Source: Methanobacteriota archaeon
GTDB taxonomy: Archaea; Thermoplasmatota; Poseidoniia; Poseidoniales; Thalassarchaeaceae
NCBI GenBank assembly: GCA_002725475.1
Contig: PBPH01000032.1
Span: 1 to 5,436, forward strand
DNA length: 5,436 nucleotides
Direction: 5' to 3'
Shown here: in pieces, positions 1-5,436 of the stretch
How positions within the stretch are numbered: position 1 is the stretch's first letter
Layout of the letters: every line of letters starts with the position of its first letter
Position numbers and translations under genes: made by a program
Notes under the pieces: generated by a model
Database searches by the model: none
Told to the model about the DNA's origin: nothing
What the model saw: only the letters and a program-made list of their open reading frames with translations

Positions 1-1
1 G

Positions 2-3000
2 GTAAATGAAGAGCCAAATGCACAGCCCATAGCCAATGCCGGAGAAGATCAGGAATTGACAATTGTTCATGATGGTAATCCCGAAACACATACAATTGAT
101 GTTCAATTATGTGCATCTGAAAGTACTGATCCGGATGGGGATGAAATTTCGTTTTATTGGAATACCGGTGATACTACGGTTTGTATTGATGAATCACTTG
201 AAGCGGGACTCCACAATTTTATTATATCTGTTTCTGATTCTTATGGGGTTGTTGATACAGATGAAGTAGAGGTAACAATCAATGAGGAACCAAATTTACA
301 GCCATTAGCTGAAGCCGGAGAAGATATCACTACGGATATACTGCACGATTGTAATATTGAAACTAACACAACTCAAGTTGAAATCTGCGGCACAGACAGC
401 AGTGATCCTGATGAGGATGAAATTTCGTTTAGTTGGAGTAGCGGACAATCGACGACTTGTATTGTTGAAGAATTATCCGCTGGTGAATTTTTATACACTC
501 TAACCATTACGGATCCCTATGGCGCAAGTGATAATGATTTTATTTTAATAACGGTCAATGCTGAATCAAATAATATGCCTGTAGTTGAATTGGAATCATC
601 TACAATCGAGGATACTATATCATTGGATTGTGATTCTACTACCGATGAAGTATTAATTAATTTAGAGGGATTAGGAGAAGATTTGGACAATGATCCTCTT
701 GATTATTGGTGGGTGAATAATACAACAGGAGAGACTCTACCTGATTCAACCCAGATTACGAGTACATCATTAGGTGTAGGAGAGTATAATTTTTCGTTTC
801 ATGTTGAGGATTGTTATGGTGCGCAGGCCTTTGAACAGGTAACGGTTATTGTCAATCCAGAACCAAATCAAACACCTGAAATTTCATTCATTAATATGGT
901 TGATTCACTTTATATCCCACACAATTGTCAAGAAACAGATTCGATCTCCATTGAAATTTCAGCCGATATCCTTGATGACTGCGGCAGCTATGACTCCTAT
1001 TGGGTGGATACTACTGGTGACACTGCAGGAACCGGAAATTTAATTCAGGAAGAATTGGATGCAGGAGATTACAATTACCTGGTTTGTGCCACAGATAATT
1101 ATGGGCTCGAATCCTGCGAAGAAATCTATTTTACCATTTACCCCGAATCTAACATTGCACCTACAGCTGTTATTGATTCAAGTTTGATCCTAACAACAAT
1201 TCCTCCAGACTGTGAGCCTTTGACAGATGAAGTTATCATTAATCTTGAAGGAATTGCAGATGATATTGAGAATGATCCTCTAGATTATTGGTGGGTGAAT
1301 AATACAACAGGAGAAACTCTACCTGATTCAACCCAGATTACGAGTACATCATTAGGTGTCGGAGAGTATGATTTTTCGTTTCATGTTGAGGATTGTTACG
1401 GGGATCAGGATTATGATCAAGTAACTATTAATGTAAATCCGGAACCCAATTTATCCCCAATAGTCACTATTTTACCTATTGACTCTCTATATATTCCTCA
1501 TAATTGTTATGACCAAAATGAAATTAATGTCAGCTTATCTGGAGAAGTCGAAGATGACTGTGAAGAATTTTTTACTTTTTGGTTATCGGCCAATGGGGAT
1601 ACGGTTGAAACAGCCGAAACTTATAATTTGACGTTGGAAGCAGGTGAACACAATTACCAATTTTGTGCTGTTGATAATTTTGACCAAATGTCCTGCGAGC
1701 TTATTAATTTCAATATTACCCCTGAATCAAATACGCCTCCTGAAGCCGAAATTATTGAGGATACATTGCAATTTGTGGTAGATCATGATTGTGATGCAGA
1801 TACAGATTGGCATGGAATTACTCTCCAAGGATTTGCAAATGACGAAGATGGAGACCCCTTGGAATATTGGTGGGTAAACAATACGACCGGAGAAACCCTG
1901 CCTGATTCTTCTTTAATCATCAATACGAATTTAAGCGTAGGAACATATGAATTTAAATTCTACGTCCAAGATTGTTTTGGTGCACTTGTATATGATCAGA
2001 TTACGGTTATGATCAATCCGGAATTAAATACTACTCCAACTGCAGAGGTGATAGCTGAAACAGATTACTTTATTCCCTCGGACTGTGATCCTTTAAACAA
2101 TGAAATGGAAATTAATTTAATTGCAGAAGTAAATGACAATGAGCAGGATCCTCTTGTTTATTGGTGGTCTTCGGCCGACACGTCCTTTATTGATTCTTCA
2201 TTAGTTGTATCACCATTTCTGGGGACAGGAACATATAATTATTATTTTTATGTTCAGGATTGTTATGGTGCAGTTGATGTTCAAGAGATTAATTTCACAG
2301 TACATCCGCCGGAAGACCCTGATATAACCGTTTCAATCGATCCTGTAGGTGATTTTTATTTAAACCATGATTGTGGCGAATCGAGTACTGCGGTTGTTCA
2401 TCTAACAGGACATGTAGATGGAATTTGCCCTTATGTTTCATGGTGGTGGTATGATGATGAAAACAATTATTTCACCGAAGATGACAGCTATACTGTTAAC
2501 CTCCCAATAGGTGAGTACACCTTTAATTTTGCTGCAGAAAACAGTAATGATCTCTTTGCATGGGATACAGTGATGTTCAGTGTACTTCCTGCACAAAACG
2601 AAATCCCAGTTGCCGATGCGGGTTTAGATACAATATTTACTATTCCACATGATTGTAATATCGAAACAAATACGACTGAAATTACCATTTGTGGATCAAA
2701 CAGTTTTGATCCTGATGAAGTGGACGAATTGTATTTTGCTTGGGATACTGGAGATTCAACTGAATGTATAACAGAAGAACTTCCAACAGGTATATATCCT
2801 CATACTTTGACGGTAACTGACTGCTATGATGCACAGAATTCAGATGAAATAATAGTAACAGTCAACCCTGAACCTAATCAGGTTCCAATTGCAGTCATAG
2901 CTGATACACTTTTCGTTTCTATTTTTCAGGATAACTTTGCGGCAATTGAGATTGATGGCGGCCAATCCCATGACCCTGACGAAATTTACTGTGATGAATT

Positions 3001-4714
3001 TTTGGAGTATAATTGGACTATTAATTTAGATGGTAATTTAATCAATTTGGCAGGTCAAATTGTGTATCTGGATTCATTGACCGTTGGTTATTATGACGGT
3101 TCACTTGTAGTCAATGACCCATATTTTGAATCCTCAGACCCCCAAAATTTCACAATATCAGTTTTAGACTGTAACCTCCAACCAGAAGGGGAGGCTAGAT
3201 ATGATGCATGTTTAATGTGCTCCGGGGGAGAAACTGGAGTGGAACCACCTGTTGAATTAGATGATGGAACATGGGAGGGAGACAATATAGACTGCTATGG
3301 TATCTGTCATCCGGAAACACCAATCGGGCAACTGCAGATTCAGGAAGGGTTTGAATATGGAGCATACCACGATGCTTGCGGAATTTGTTCAGGTGGTAGT
3401 TCACCACATGATATCAATTATGGCAATTGTTACGATCATCCCGAAATTGAATGCACTCAATTCCCTGTAGATTCCTGTGAAGAATTAAATGATAGATGCT
3501 ACGTTTATGGCAATGACGAAAATGTAGATTGTGCAGGATATTGTTTTGGAACTGAGGATGCCCCAATTATTGAAGCAGTAAATCAGGAATTCATTCCCAC
3601 ATATCCAGATTCTGTGACTATTTCTTTTAGCAAGCCAATGGACTTTAATTCATTTTCAGGAATCAATGCAGCTGCATTAATTGCAGGTGAAATTGGAATT
3701 ACAATTTCAAATGTAGATCCCGAGCAATCCCAATTTGTGATAAAATATCATGATTTTCTTGCATCATTGGATTCATTATTTATAACAATTCCCGGCACAG
3801 TACGTAGCCTAGATAGTTGTTTTGTTTTGGAAACACAAATTTCCATTCCCTCATTGTTAATGGGCGATTTTAATTTTAACAACCAAATTGATTATGATGA
3901 TATTTTGGGTCATTTTTTACCGGCATGGAACCAAAATTTTCTGTACGAAACAGGACCGGTATTAAATTTTGGTAGTGTACCTCATTTAATTGTGCATCCA
4001 GACCAAATATTTGATATTGAAGATTTAATGAGCCTTGGAGAAATGTGGAGGTGGCAGCAGCAGCTACAACATTTTTCGGGGAGAAATATATCAAGATCAA
4101 CAGATGGGAATTTATCAATAAAAAACAACAAACTTGGTTTAATGATTAACCGGTTAACAGATTCAATCTCCGGTATTCAGTTGCGAATTACTACGCACAT
4201 TCATCCATTGGATTTTAATTTCAATTCTGCATTGGACTTTGATTTATTTTTCAATTATGAATATCCGGACTCTCATTCAGTAGAATATATTATGGGAGCA
4301 ATAAATCCGATTTTAATTGACGATGATATTGTTTTTGGAACCTTTAATAATCATCATAATCAGGAGATTTCAGTAGAATATTCGATTTATAATGACCATG
4401 GTGAAATTATTTCAGACGGTCATGATATTTTTACTATTGCTGCTCTGCCTGATGCATTTGCATTAGAACCTGTATATCCTAATCCGGTCAATTCTTCCGC
4501 GGTGATATCATTTCAATTGCCTGAAAAAACTGGTGTTTATTTAAAATTGATAGATATTAAAGGAAGAGCAGTTGCAGTCCTGATTGATACAGAATTAGAA
4601 AGCGGTTATCATAAATTTAATCTTGAATTGTCAGACTATTCATCTGGGTTATATTTTGTACAGATGACTGCAGAAAAGTACAGTAAAAATCAAAAATTCA
4701 TATTATTAAAATGA
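2..4714 (+). CDS. Giant modular secreted protein with PKD-like repeats and type IX sorting domain (5'-partial)
   Basis: The frame is open from the first complete codon at position 2, with no signal peptide in view, so the true start lies upstream. The 1,570 visible residues contain 11 tandem Ig/PKD-like domains (about residues 4-1055), a cysteine-rich module (1056-1188, 13 Cys), an SbsA-type Ig-like domain (about 1189-1286), a dockerin-like segment (1287-1353), a beta-rich stretch (about 1358-1483) and a C-terminal sorting domain (about 1489-1570) with YPNPVN and a final QKFILLK. No catalytic domain is visible. From family knowledge such proteins cross the outer membrane by type IX secretion and are attached to the surface or released. 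Adhesion, polymer binding or an extracellular scaffold role is inference. The stop TGA overlaps the start of the next gene. A TTG at 56 gives no valid start, because it lies inside the first repeat and matching sequence continues upstream of it. The reading frame and domain architecture are secure; the specific function is unknown. Confidence 0.93.
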   Translation, partial: VNEEPNAQPIANAGEDQELTIVHDGNPETHTIDVQLCASESTDPDGDEISFYWNTGDTTVCIDESLEAGLHNFIISVSDSYGVVDTDEVEVTINEEPNLQPLAEAGEDITTDILHDCNIETNTTQVEICGTDSSDPDEDEISFSWSSGQSTTCIVEELSAGEFLYTLTITDPYGASDNDFILITVNAESNNMPVVELESSTIEDTISLDCDSTTDEVLINLEGLGEDLDNDPLDYWWVNNTTGETLPDSTQITSTSLGVGEYNFSFHVEDCYGAQAFEQVTVIVNPEPNQTPEISFINMVDSLYIPHNCQETDSISIEISADILDDCGSYDSYWVDTTGDTAGTGNLIQEELDAGDYNYLVCATDNYGLESCEEIYFTIYPESNIAPTAVIDSSLILTTIPPDCEPLTDEVIINLEGIADDIENDPLDYWWVNNTTGETLPDSTQITSTSLGVGEYDFSFHVEDCYGDQDYDQVTINVNPEPNLSPIVTILPIDSLYIPHNCYDQNEINVSLSGEVEDDCEEFFTFWLSANGDTVETAETYNLTLEAGEHNYQFCAVDNFDQMSCELINFNITPESNTPPEAEIIEDTLQFVVDHDCDADTDWHGITLQGFANDEDGDPLEYWWVNNTTGETLPDSSLIINTNLSVGTYEFKFYVQDCFGALVYDQITVMINPELNTTPTAEVIAETDYFIPSDCDPLNNEMEINLIAEVNDNEQDPLVYWWSSADTSFIDSSLVVSPFLGTGTYNYYFYVQDCYGAVDVQEINFTVHPPEDPDITVSIDPVGDFYLNHDCGESSTAVVHLTGHVDGICPYVSWWWYDDENNYFTEDDSYTVNLPIGEYTFNFAAENSNDLFAWDTVMFSVLPAQNEIPVADAGLDTIFTIPHDCNIETNTTEITICGSNSFDPDEVDELYFAWDTGDSTECITEELPTGIYPHTLTVTDCYDAQNSDEIIVTVNPEPNQVPIAVIADTLFVSIFQDNFAAIEIDGGQSHDPDEIYCDEFLEYNWTINLDGNLINLAGQIVYLDSLTVGYYDGSLVVNDPYFESSDPQNFTISVLDCNLQPEGEARYDACLMCSGGETGVEPPVELDDGTWEGDNIDCYGICHPETPIGQLQIQEGFEYGAYHDACGICSGGSSPHDINYGNCYDHPEIECTQFPVDSCEELNDRCYVYGNDENVDCAGYCFGTEDAPIIEAVNQEFIPTYPDSVTISFSKPMDFNSFSGINAAALIAGEIGITISNVDPEQSQFVIKYHDFLASLDSLFITIPGTVRSLDSCFVLETQISIPSLLMGDFNFNNQIDYDDILGHFLPAWNQNFLYETGPVLNFGSVPHLIVHPDQIFDIEDLMSLGEMWRWQQQLQHFSGRNISRSTDGNLSIKNNKLGLMINRLTDSISGIQLRITTHIHPLDFNFNSALDFDLFFNYEYPDSHSVEYIMGAINPILIDDDIVFGTFNNHHNQEISVEYSIYNDHGEIISDGHDIFTIAALPDAFALEPVYPNPVNSSAVISFQLPEKTGVYLKLIDIKGRAVAVLIDTELESGYHKFNLELSDYSSGLYFVQMTAEKYSKNQKFILLK
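689..814 (+). repeat. Near-identical 126-bp direct repeat, copy 1
   Basis: This copy lies in repeat unit 3 and runs from the NDPLDYWW motif to the VEDC motif. Compared by eye with 1271-1396 it matches at 122 of 126 bases, at a constant offset of 582 bp. Three differences are synonymous and one changes Asn to Asp. Confidence 0.9.
1271..1396 (+). repeat. Near-identical 126-bp direct repeat, copy 2
   Basis: Partner of 689-814, located in repeat unit 5. The identity falls sharply on both sides: 34 of 48 bases upstream (641-688 against 1223-1270) and 39 of 54 bases downstream (815-868 against 1397-1450). Confidence 0.9.
3167..3565 (+). other. Cysteine-rich module (13 Cys) in the large protein
   Basis: Residues 1056-1188 hold 13 cysteines in about 133 residues. 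Many sit in short paired motifs: DACLMCSGG, DCYGIC, DACGICSGG and DCAGYC. The motif order (DAC-x-x-C-SGG, then DC-x-G-x-C, repeated) matches a cysteine module that I recall as common in secreted proteins of Marinimicrobia and other marine FCB bacteria; I cannot name a Pfam family for it with certainty. The middle part (about 3410-3530, from GNCYDHPEIEC to DRCYVYG) is an irregular insertion with four further cysteines before the last DCAGYC. In an exported protein these are probably disulfide-bonded; metal binding is an alternative. It separates the repeat stalk from the C-terminal modules. Confidence 0.75.
3566..3859 (+). other. SbsA-type Ig-like (Big_5) domain
   Basis: Residues about 1189-1286 contain PDSVTISFSKPMDFNSFS followed by beta strands and LDSLFITIPGTVRSLDS. 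A strand reading 'V-x-I-x-F-S-x-P-M-D' is the hallmark of bacterial SbsA Ig-like domains, which commonly sit in surface and S-layer proteins. The domain has no enzymatic role. The assignment rests on the motif and position only, and the boundaries are approximate. Confidence 0.6.
3860..4060 (+). other. Dockerin-like segment with two acidic half-sites
   Basis: Residues 1287-1353 contain two F-hand-like halves. The first is GDFNFNNQIDYDDI, which fits the calcium-loop spacing D-x-N-x-N-x-x-I-D-x-x-D. The second, about 40 residues later, is DQIFDIEDLMSLGEMW, which keeps the I/F-D-I-x-D-L helix start but lacks the first acidic loop positions. Type I dockerins usually have both loops complete in about 60-70 residues, so this is a degenerate or lineage-specific form. 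From family knowledge it could be a calcium-stabilised fold; cellulosome assembly is not implied. Confidence 0.6.
4073..4450 (+). other. Beta-rich region before the sorting domain, possibly cohesin-like
   Basis: Residues about 1358-1483 alternate hydrophobic strands, for example LGLMINRL, ISGIQLRIT, DIVFGTF and ISVEYSIYN. An 'I-x-G-I-Q-L' strand following a dockerin-like segment is reminiscent of cohesin-type beta sandwiches, but I cannot confirm the family. No catalytic motif or cysteine is visible. It may simply be a structural module that leads into the sorting domain. Confidence 0.35.
4466..4711 (+). other. Type IX secretion C-terminal sorting domain (type A, YPNP)
   Basis: The last about 82 residues start with LEPVYPNPVNSSAVISFQLP and continue with VYLKLIDIKGRAVAVL, ESGYHKFNLELSDYSSGLYFVQM and the basic end KNQKFILLK. 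This is the standard layout of the type A sorting domain: YPNP-x-N, a strand with LP, a I/L-x-D-x-x-G-R turn, a G-x-H/Y strand, SSGLYF, then a final basic strand. It directs passage through the outer membrane by the type IX system, with later removal and attachment or release. It is complete up to the stop codon. Confidence 0.93.
4711..4714 (+). other. ATGA stop/start overlap, likely translational coupling
   Basis: The A of the last lysine codon plus TGA form ATGA, so the next gene starts inside the stop of the large gene. No GGAGG-like sequence precedes it; upstream is an A/T-rich stretch (AAAAATTCATATTATTAAA). Re-initiation by terminating ribosomes is the likely mode. An in-frame second ATG at 4714 is an equally possible start. 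Confidence 0.75.
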
Positions 4715-4773
4715 TGCTCAAATTAATCAAGTTAAATAAATTGATGATGCTACTGTTTTCTATAGTTTTTGCT
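4711..4773 (+). other. Predicted Sec signal peptide of the LVIVD-repeat protein
   Basis: The first 21 residues have lysines at 4, 7 and 10, a hydrophobic core MMLLFSIV, and a V-F-A cleavage site before REVEQ. The lack of a cysteine right after the site argues against a lipoprotein. Confidence 0.8.
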
Positions 4774-5436
4774 CGAGAAGTAGAACAAATTGGAGCCTTT
4801 AGCGGTAATATACAAAATGTTGTCATCCAGCAGAAGTATGCCTATTTGTACGATTCGTTAGAAGGGATAATAATCATAGATATTGGTAACCCTATTTTAC
4901 CTGTAGAAGTTGGTACAATAAATTTAGGGCGTGATACACGGAATTTAATTATTGATGGTAATAATCTCTTTTCTGTAGATGGCTCTGATGGTTTGACGGT
5001 GATTGATGTTACGGATAAAACTAATCCTACTGAAATTGAACATTATACAGATGGAACCACCTTTTATGACCTGAAAACAAAGGGCAGTTATGTATATGCT
5101 TTGACAGGACTTGGAATATCCGGCAGTTTGAAGATTTTGGATTTTACCAATCCTTCTGCAATTTCAGAAGTAAGCCAGCTTTTATTAACCGGTACATCCC
5201 TTGGAACAAGTCTCGATATAACCGAAAATTTAGTGGTAATCACCGATTATTTTAATATTCATACGGTAGATGTTTCGGATGTAGATGCACCTATATTAAA
5301 ATCTAGTTTAACATCAACCGGGACAAATCATATACGATTAAAAGGTGAATTGGGGTTTGTATCCCGCTCGGAATCCGGATTGGATATTTATAATTTTAAC
5401 AATCCTGAAATTCCTGAATTGATAAACGAATATGAC
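4711..5436 (+). CDS. Secreted LVIVD-repeat beta-propeller-like protein (3'-partial)
   Basis: The frame is open from ATG 4711 to the window end, giving 242 residues. The start at 4711 (or 4714) is favoured because it gives a basic n-region (Lys 4, 7, 10) before the hydrophobic core MMLLFSIVFA; starting at Met12 or Met13 would lose those lysines. After cleavage near Ala21 come five repeats of 41-45 residues, each with a glycine turn, an I/V-x-D/N-hydrophobic strand and an NP-x-x-P-like turn: IIIIDIGNPILPVEVG (about 53-68), LTVIDVTDKTNPTEIE (95-110), LKILDFTNPSAISEVS (140-155), HTVDVSDVDAPILKSS (184-199) and LDIYNFNNPEIPELIN (224-239). This matches LVIVD repeats, which are predicted to fold as surface beta-propellers. 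Substrate and partner are unknown. The overlap with the preceding sorting-domain protein suggests one transcript and a shared surface location. The C-terminus, possibly with its own sorting domain, lies outside the window. Confidence 0.85.
   Translation, partial: MMLKLIKLNKLMMLLFSIVFAREVEQIGAFSGNIQNVVIQQKYAYLYDSLEGIIIIDIGNPILPVEVGTINLGRDTRNLIIDGNNLFSVDGSDGLTVIDVTDKTNPTEIEHYTDGTTFYDLKTKGSYVYALTGLGISGSLKILDFTNPSAISEVSQLLLTGTSLGTSLDITENLVVITDYFNIHTVDVSDVDAPILKSSLTSTGTNHIRLKGELGFVSRSESGLDIYNFNNPEIPELINEYD

Larger units (their letters stand above)
563..1723 (+). repeat. Two-domain super-repeat (A-B, A-B)
   Basis: Units 3+4 (563-1144, 582 bp) and 5+6 (1145-1723, 579 bp) are two copies of an A-B domain pair. 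Both A units carry NDPLDYWW and VEDCYG, and both B units carry DSLYIPHNC, a DDC motif and four cysteines. Units 7-9 look like a further, more diverged continuation (A, A', B'). This implies that the array grew partly by duplication of domain pairs rather than single domains. Confidence 0.75.
11..3166 (+). repeat. Array of 11 tandem Ig/PKD-like domains
   Basis: Each unit starts at an E-P/S-N-x-x-P type linker. Unit starts are at 11, 287, 563, 860, 1145, 1442, 1724, 2021, 2312, 2591 and 2870, giving lengths of 92, 92, 99, 95, 99, 94, 99, 97, 93, 93 and about 99 residues. A unit typically has an H-D/N-C (or HDG) motif near residue 20, an acidic turn such as DPDGDE or DxxNDPL before a tryptophan strand, an L-x-x-G-x-Y/H strand, a (V/T)xDxYG turn and a final VTVNPEPN-like strand. 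I see three subtypes: C (units 1, 2, 10), A (units 3, 5, 7, 8, with WW and ED/QDC-Y/F-G) and B (units 4, 6, 9, with a DDC-like motif). Unit 11 is divergent. The AGEDQ opening of unit 1 (and AGED/AGLD in units 2 and 10), with HDGNPETHT, resembles the K319L-like PKD family. The array is likely an extended stalk. Unit 1 lacks the first residues of its linker, so the array probably continues upstream. Confidence 0.88.

Noticed and set aside
56..58. TTG at 56 as the start codon of the large gene
   Set aside because: The same frame is open back to position 2, and the upstream codons encode VNEEPNAQPIANAGEDQ, which matches the linker and first strand of the other repeats. The start therefore lies outside the window.
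63..1043. Short + strand open frames at 63-269 and 849-1043
   Set aside because: Both are out-of-frame shadows within the repeat array.
563..2311. Diversity-generating retroelement variable region or CRISPR-like array
   Set aside because: The differences between repeats are not concentrated at adenine positions, no reverse transcriptase or template repeat is visible, and the repeats are in-frame protein domains rather than short direct repeats with spacers.
2441..2465. Short triplet runs (TGG x3, then GAT x2) as a slippage-prone contingency locus
   Set aside because: The runs are too short, and triplet changes would not switch the reading frame; they simply encode WWWYDDE.
2488..2688. 66-codon - strand open frame
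   Set aside because: It is antisense to repeat units 9 and 10 and has no supporting features.
3091..3407. Two overlapping - strand open frames
   Set aside because: They lie antisense to the cysteine-rich module, have no recognisable domain or start context, and are explained by the codon composition of the + strand gene.
3876..4118. 80-codon - strand open frame
   Set aside because: It is antisense to the dockerin-like segment, which is clearly coding on the + strand; no signal peptide or motif supports a real protein.
4690..4740. Terminator or promoter between the two genes
   Set aside because: The genes overlap by four bases and the A/T-rich sequence there forms no clear GC stem-loop followed by a T run; no convincing -10/-35 or -33/-7 pair stands out.

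Overview
The window is one dense coding stretch on the + strand. It holds the 3' part of a very large gene for a modular, exported, probably surface-anchored protein (positions 2-4714, at least 1,570 residues, 5' end outside the window). The start of a second exported protein follows (4711-5436, 242 residues visible, 3' end outside). There are no RNA genes, insertion sequences, CRISPR arrays or intergenic spaces. No credible gene lies on the - strand.

The DNA is AT-rich and there is no Shine-Dalgarno sequence before the second gene. The large protein ends in a type IX secretion sorting domain with a YPNPVN motif, which points to the Fibrobacterota-Chlorobiota-Bacteroidota (FCB) superphylum. 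Three modules together are typical, as I recall, of Candidatus Marinimicrobia (SAR406) and related marine FCB bacteria: PKD-like repeats of the AGEDQ...HDG type, a DACGICSGG / DCAGYC cysteine module, and a GDFNFNNQID...FDIEDLM dockerin-like segment. The lineage call is inference from motifs.

Layout of the large gene: 11 tandem Ig/PKD-like domains of 92-99 residues (about 11-3166); a 13-cysteine module (3167-3565); an SbsA-type Ig-like domain (about 3566-3859); a dockerin-like segment with two acidic half-sites (3860-4060); a beta-rich region (about 4073-4450); and the C-terminal sorting domain (about 4466-4711). The 11 domains fall into three subtypes, which I call A, B and C. They follow the order C C A B A B A A' B' C, then a divergent last one.

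The second gene overlaps the stop of the first in an ATGA junction. It encodes a signal peptide followed by five LVIVD-type beta-propeller repeats. The two products are probably co-translated and both exported, so they may act together at the cell surface; no enzymatic activity can be inferred.

I do not see a wholly new system. The most notable signals are a sharply bounded 126-bp tract shared at about 97% between two repeats whose flanks are only about 71% identical (a gene conversion signature), a peptide motif kept unchanged through heavy synonymous change, and a pattern of paired gain or loss of cysteines among the repeats.
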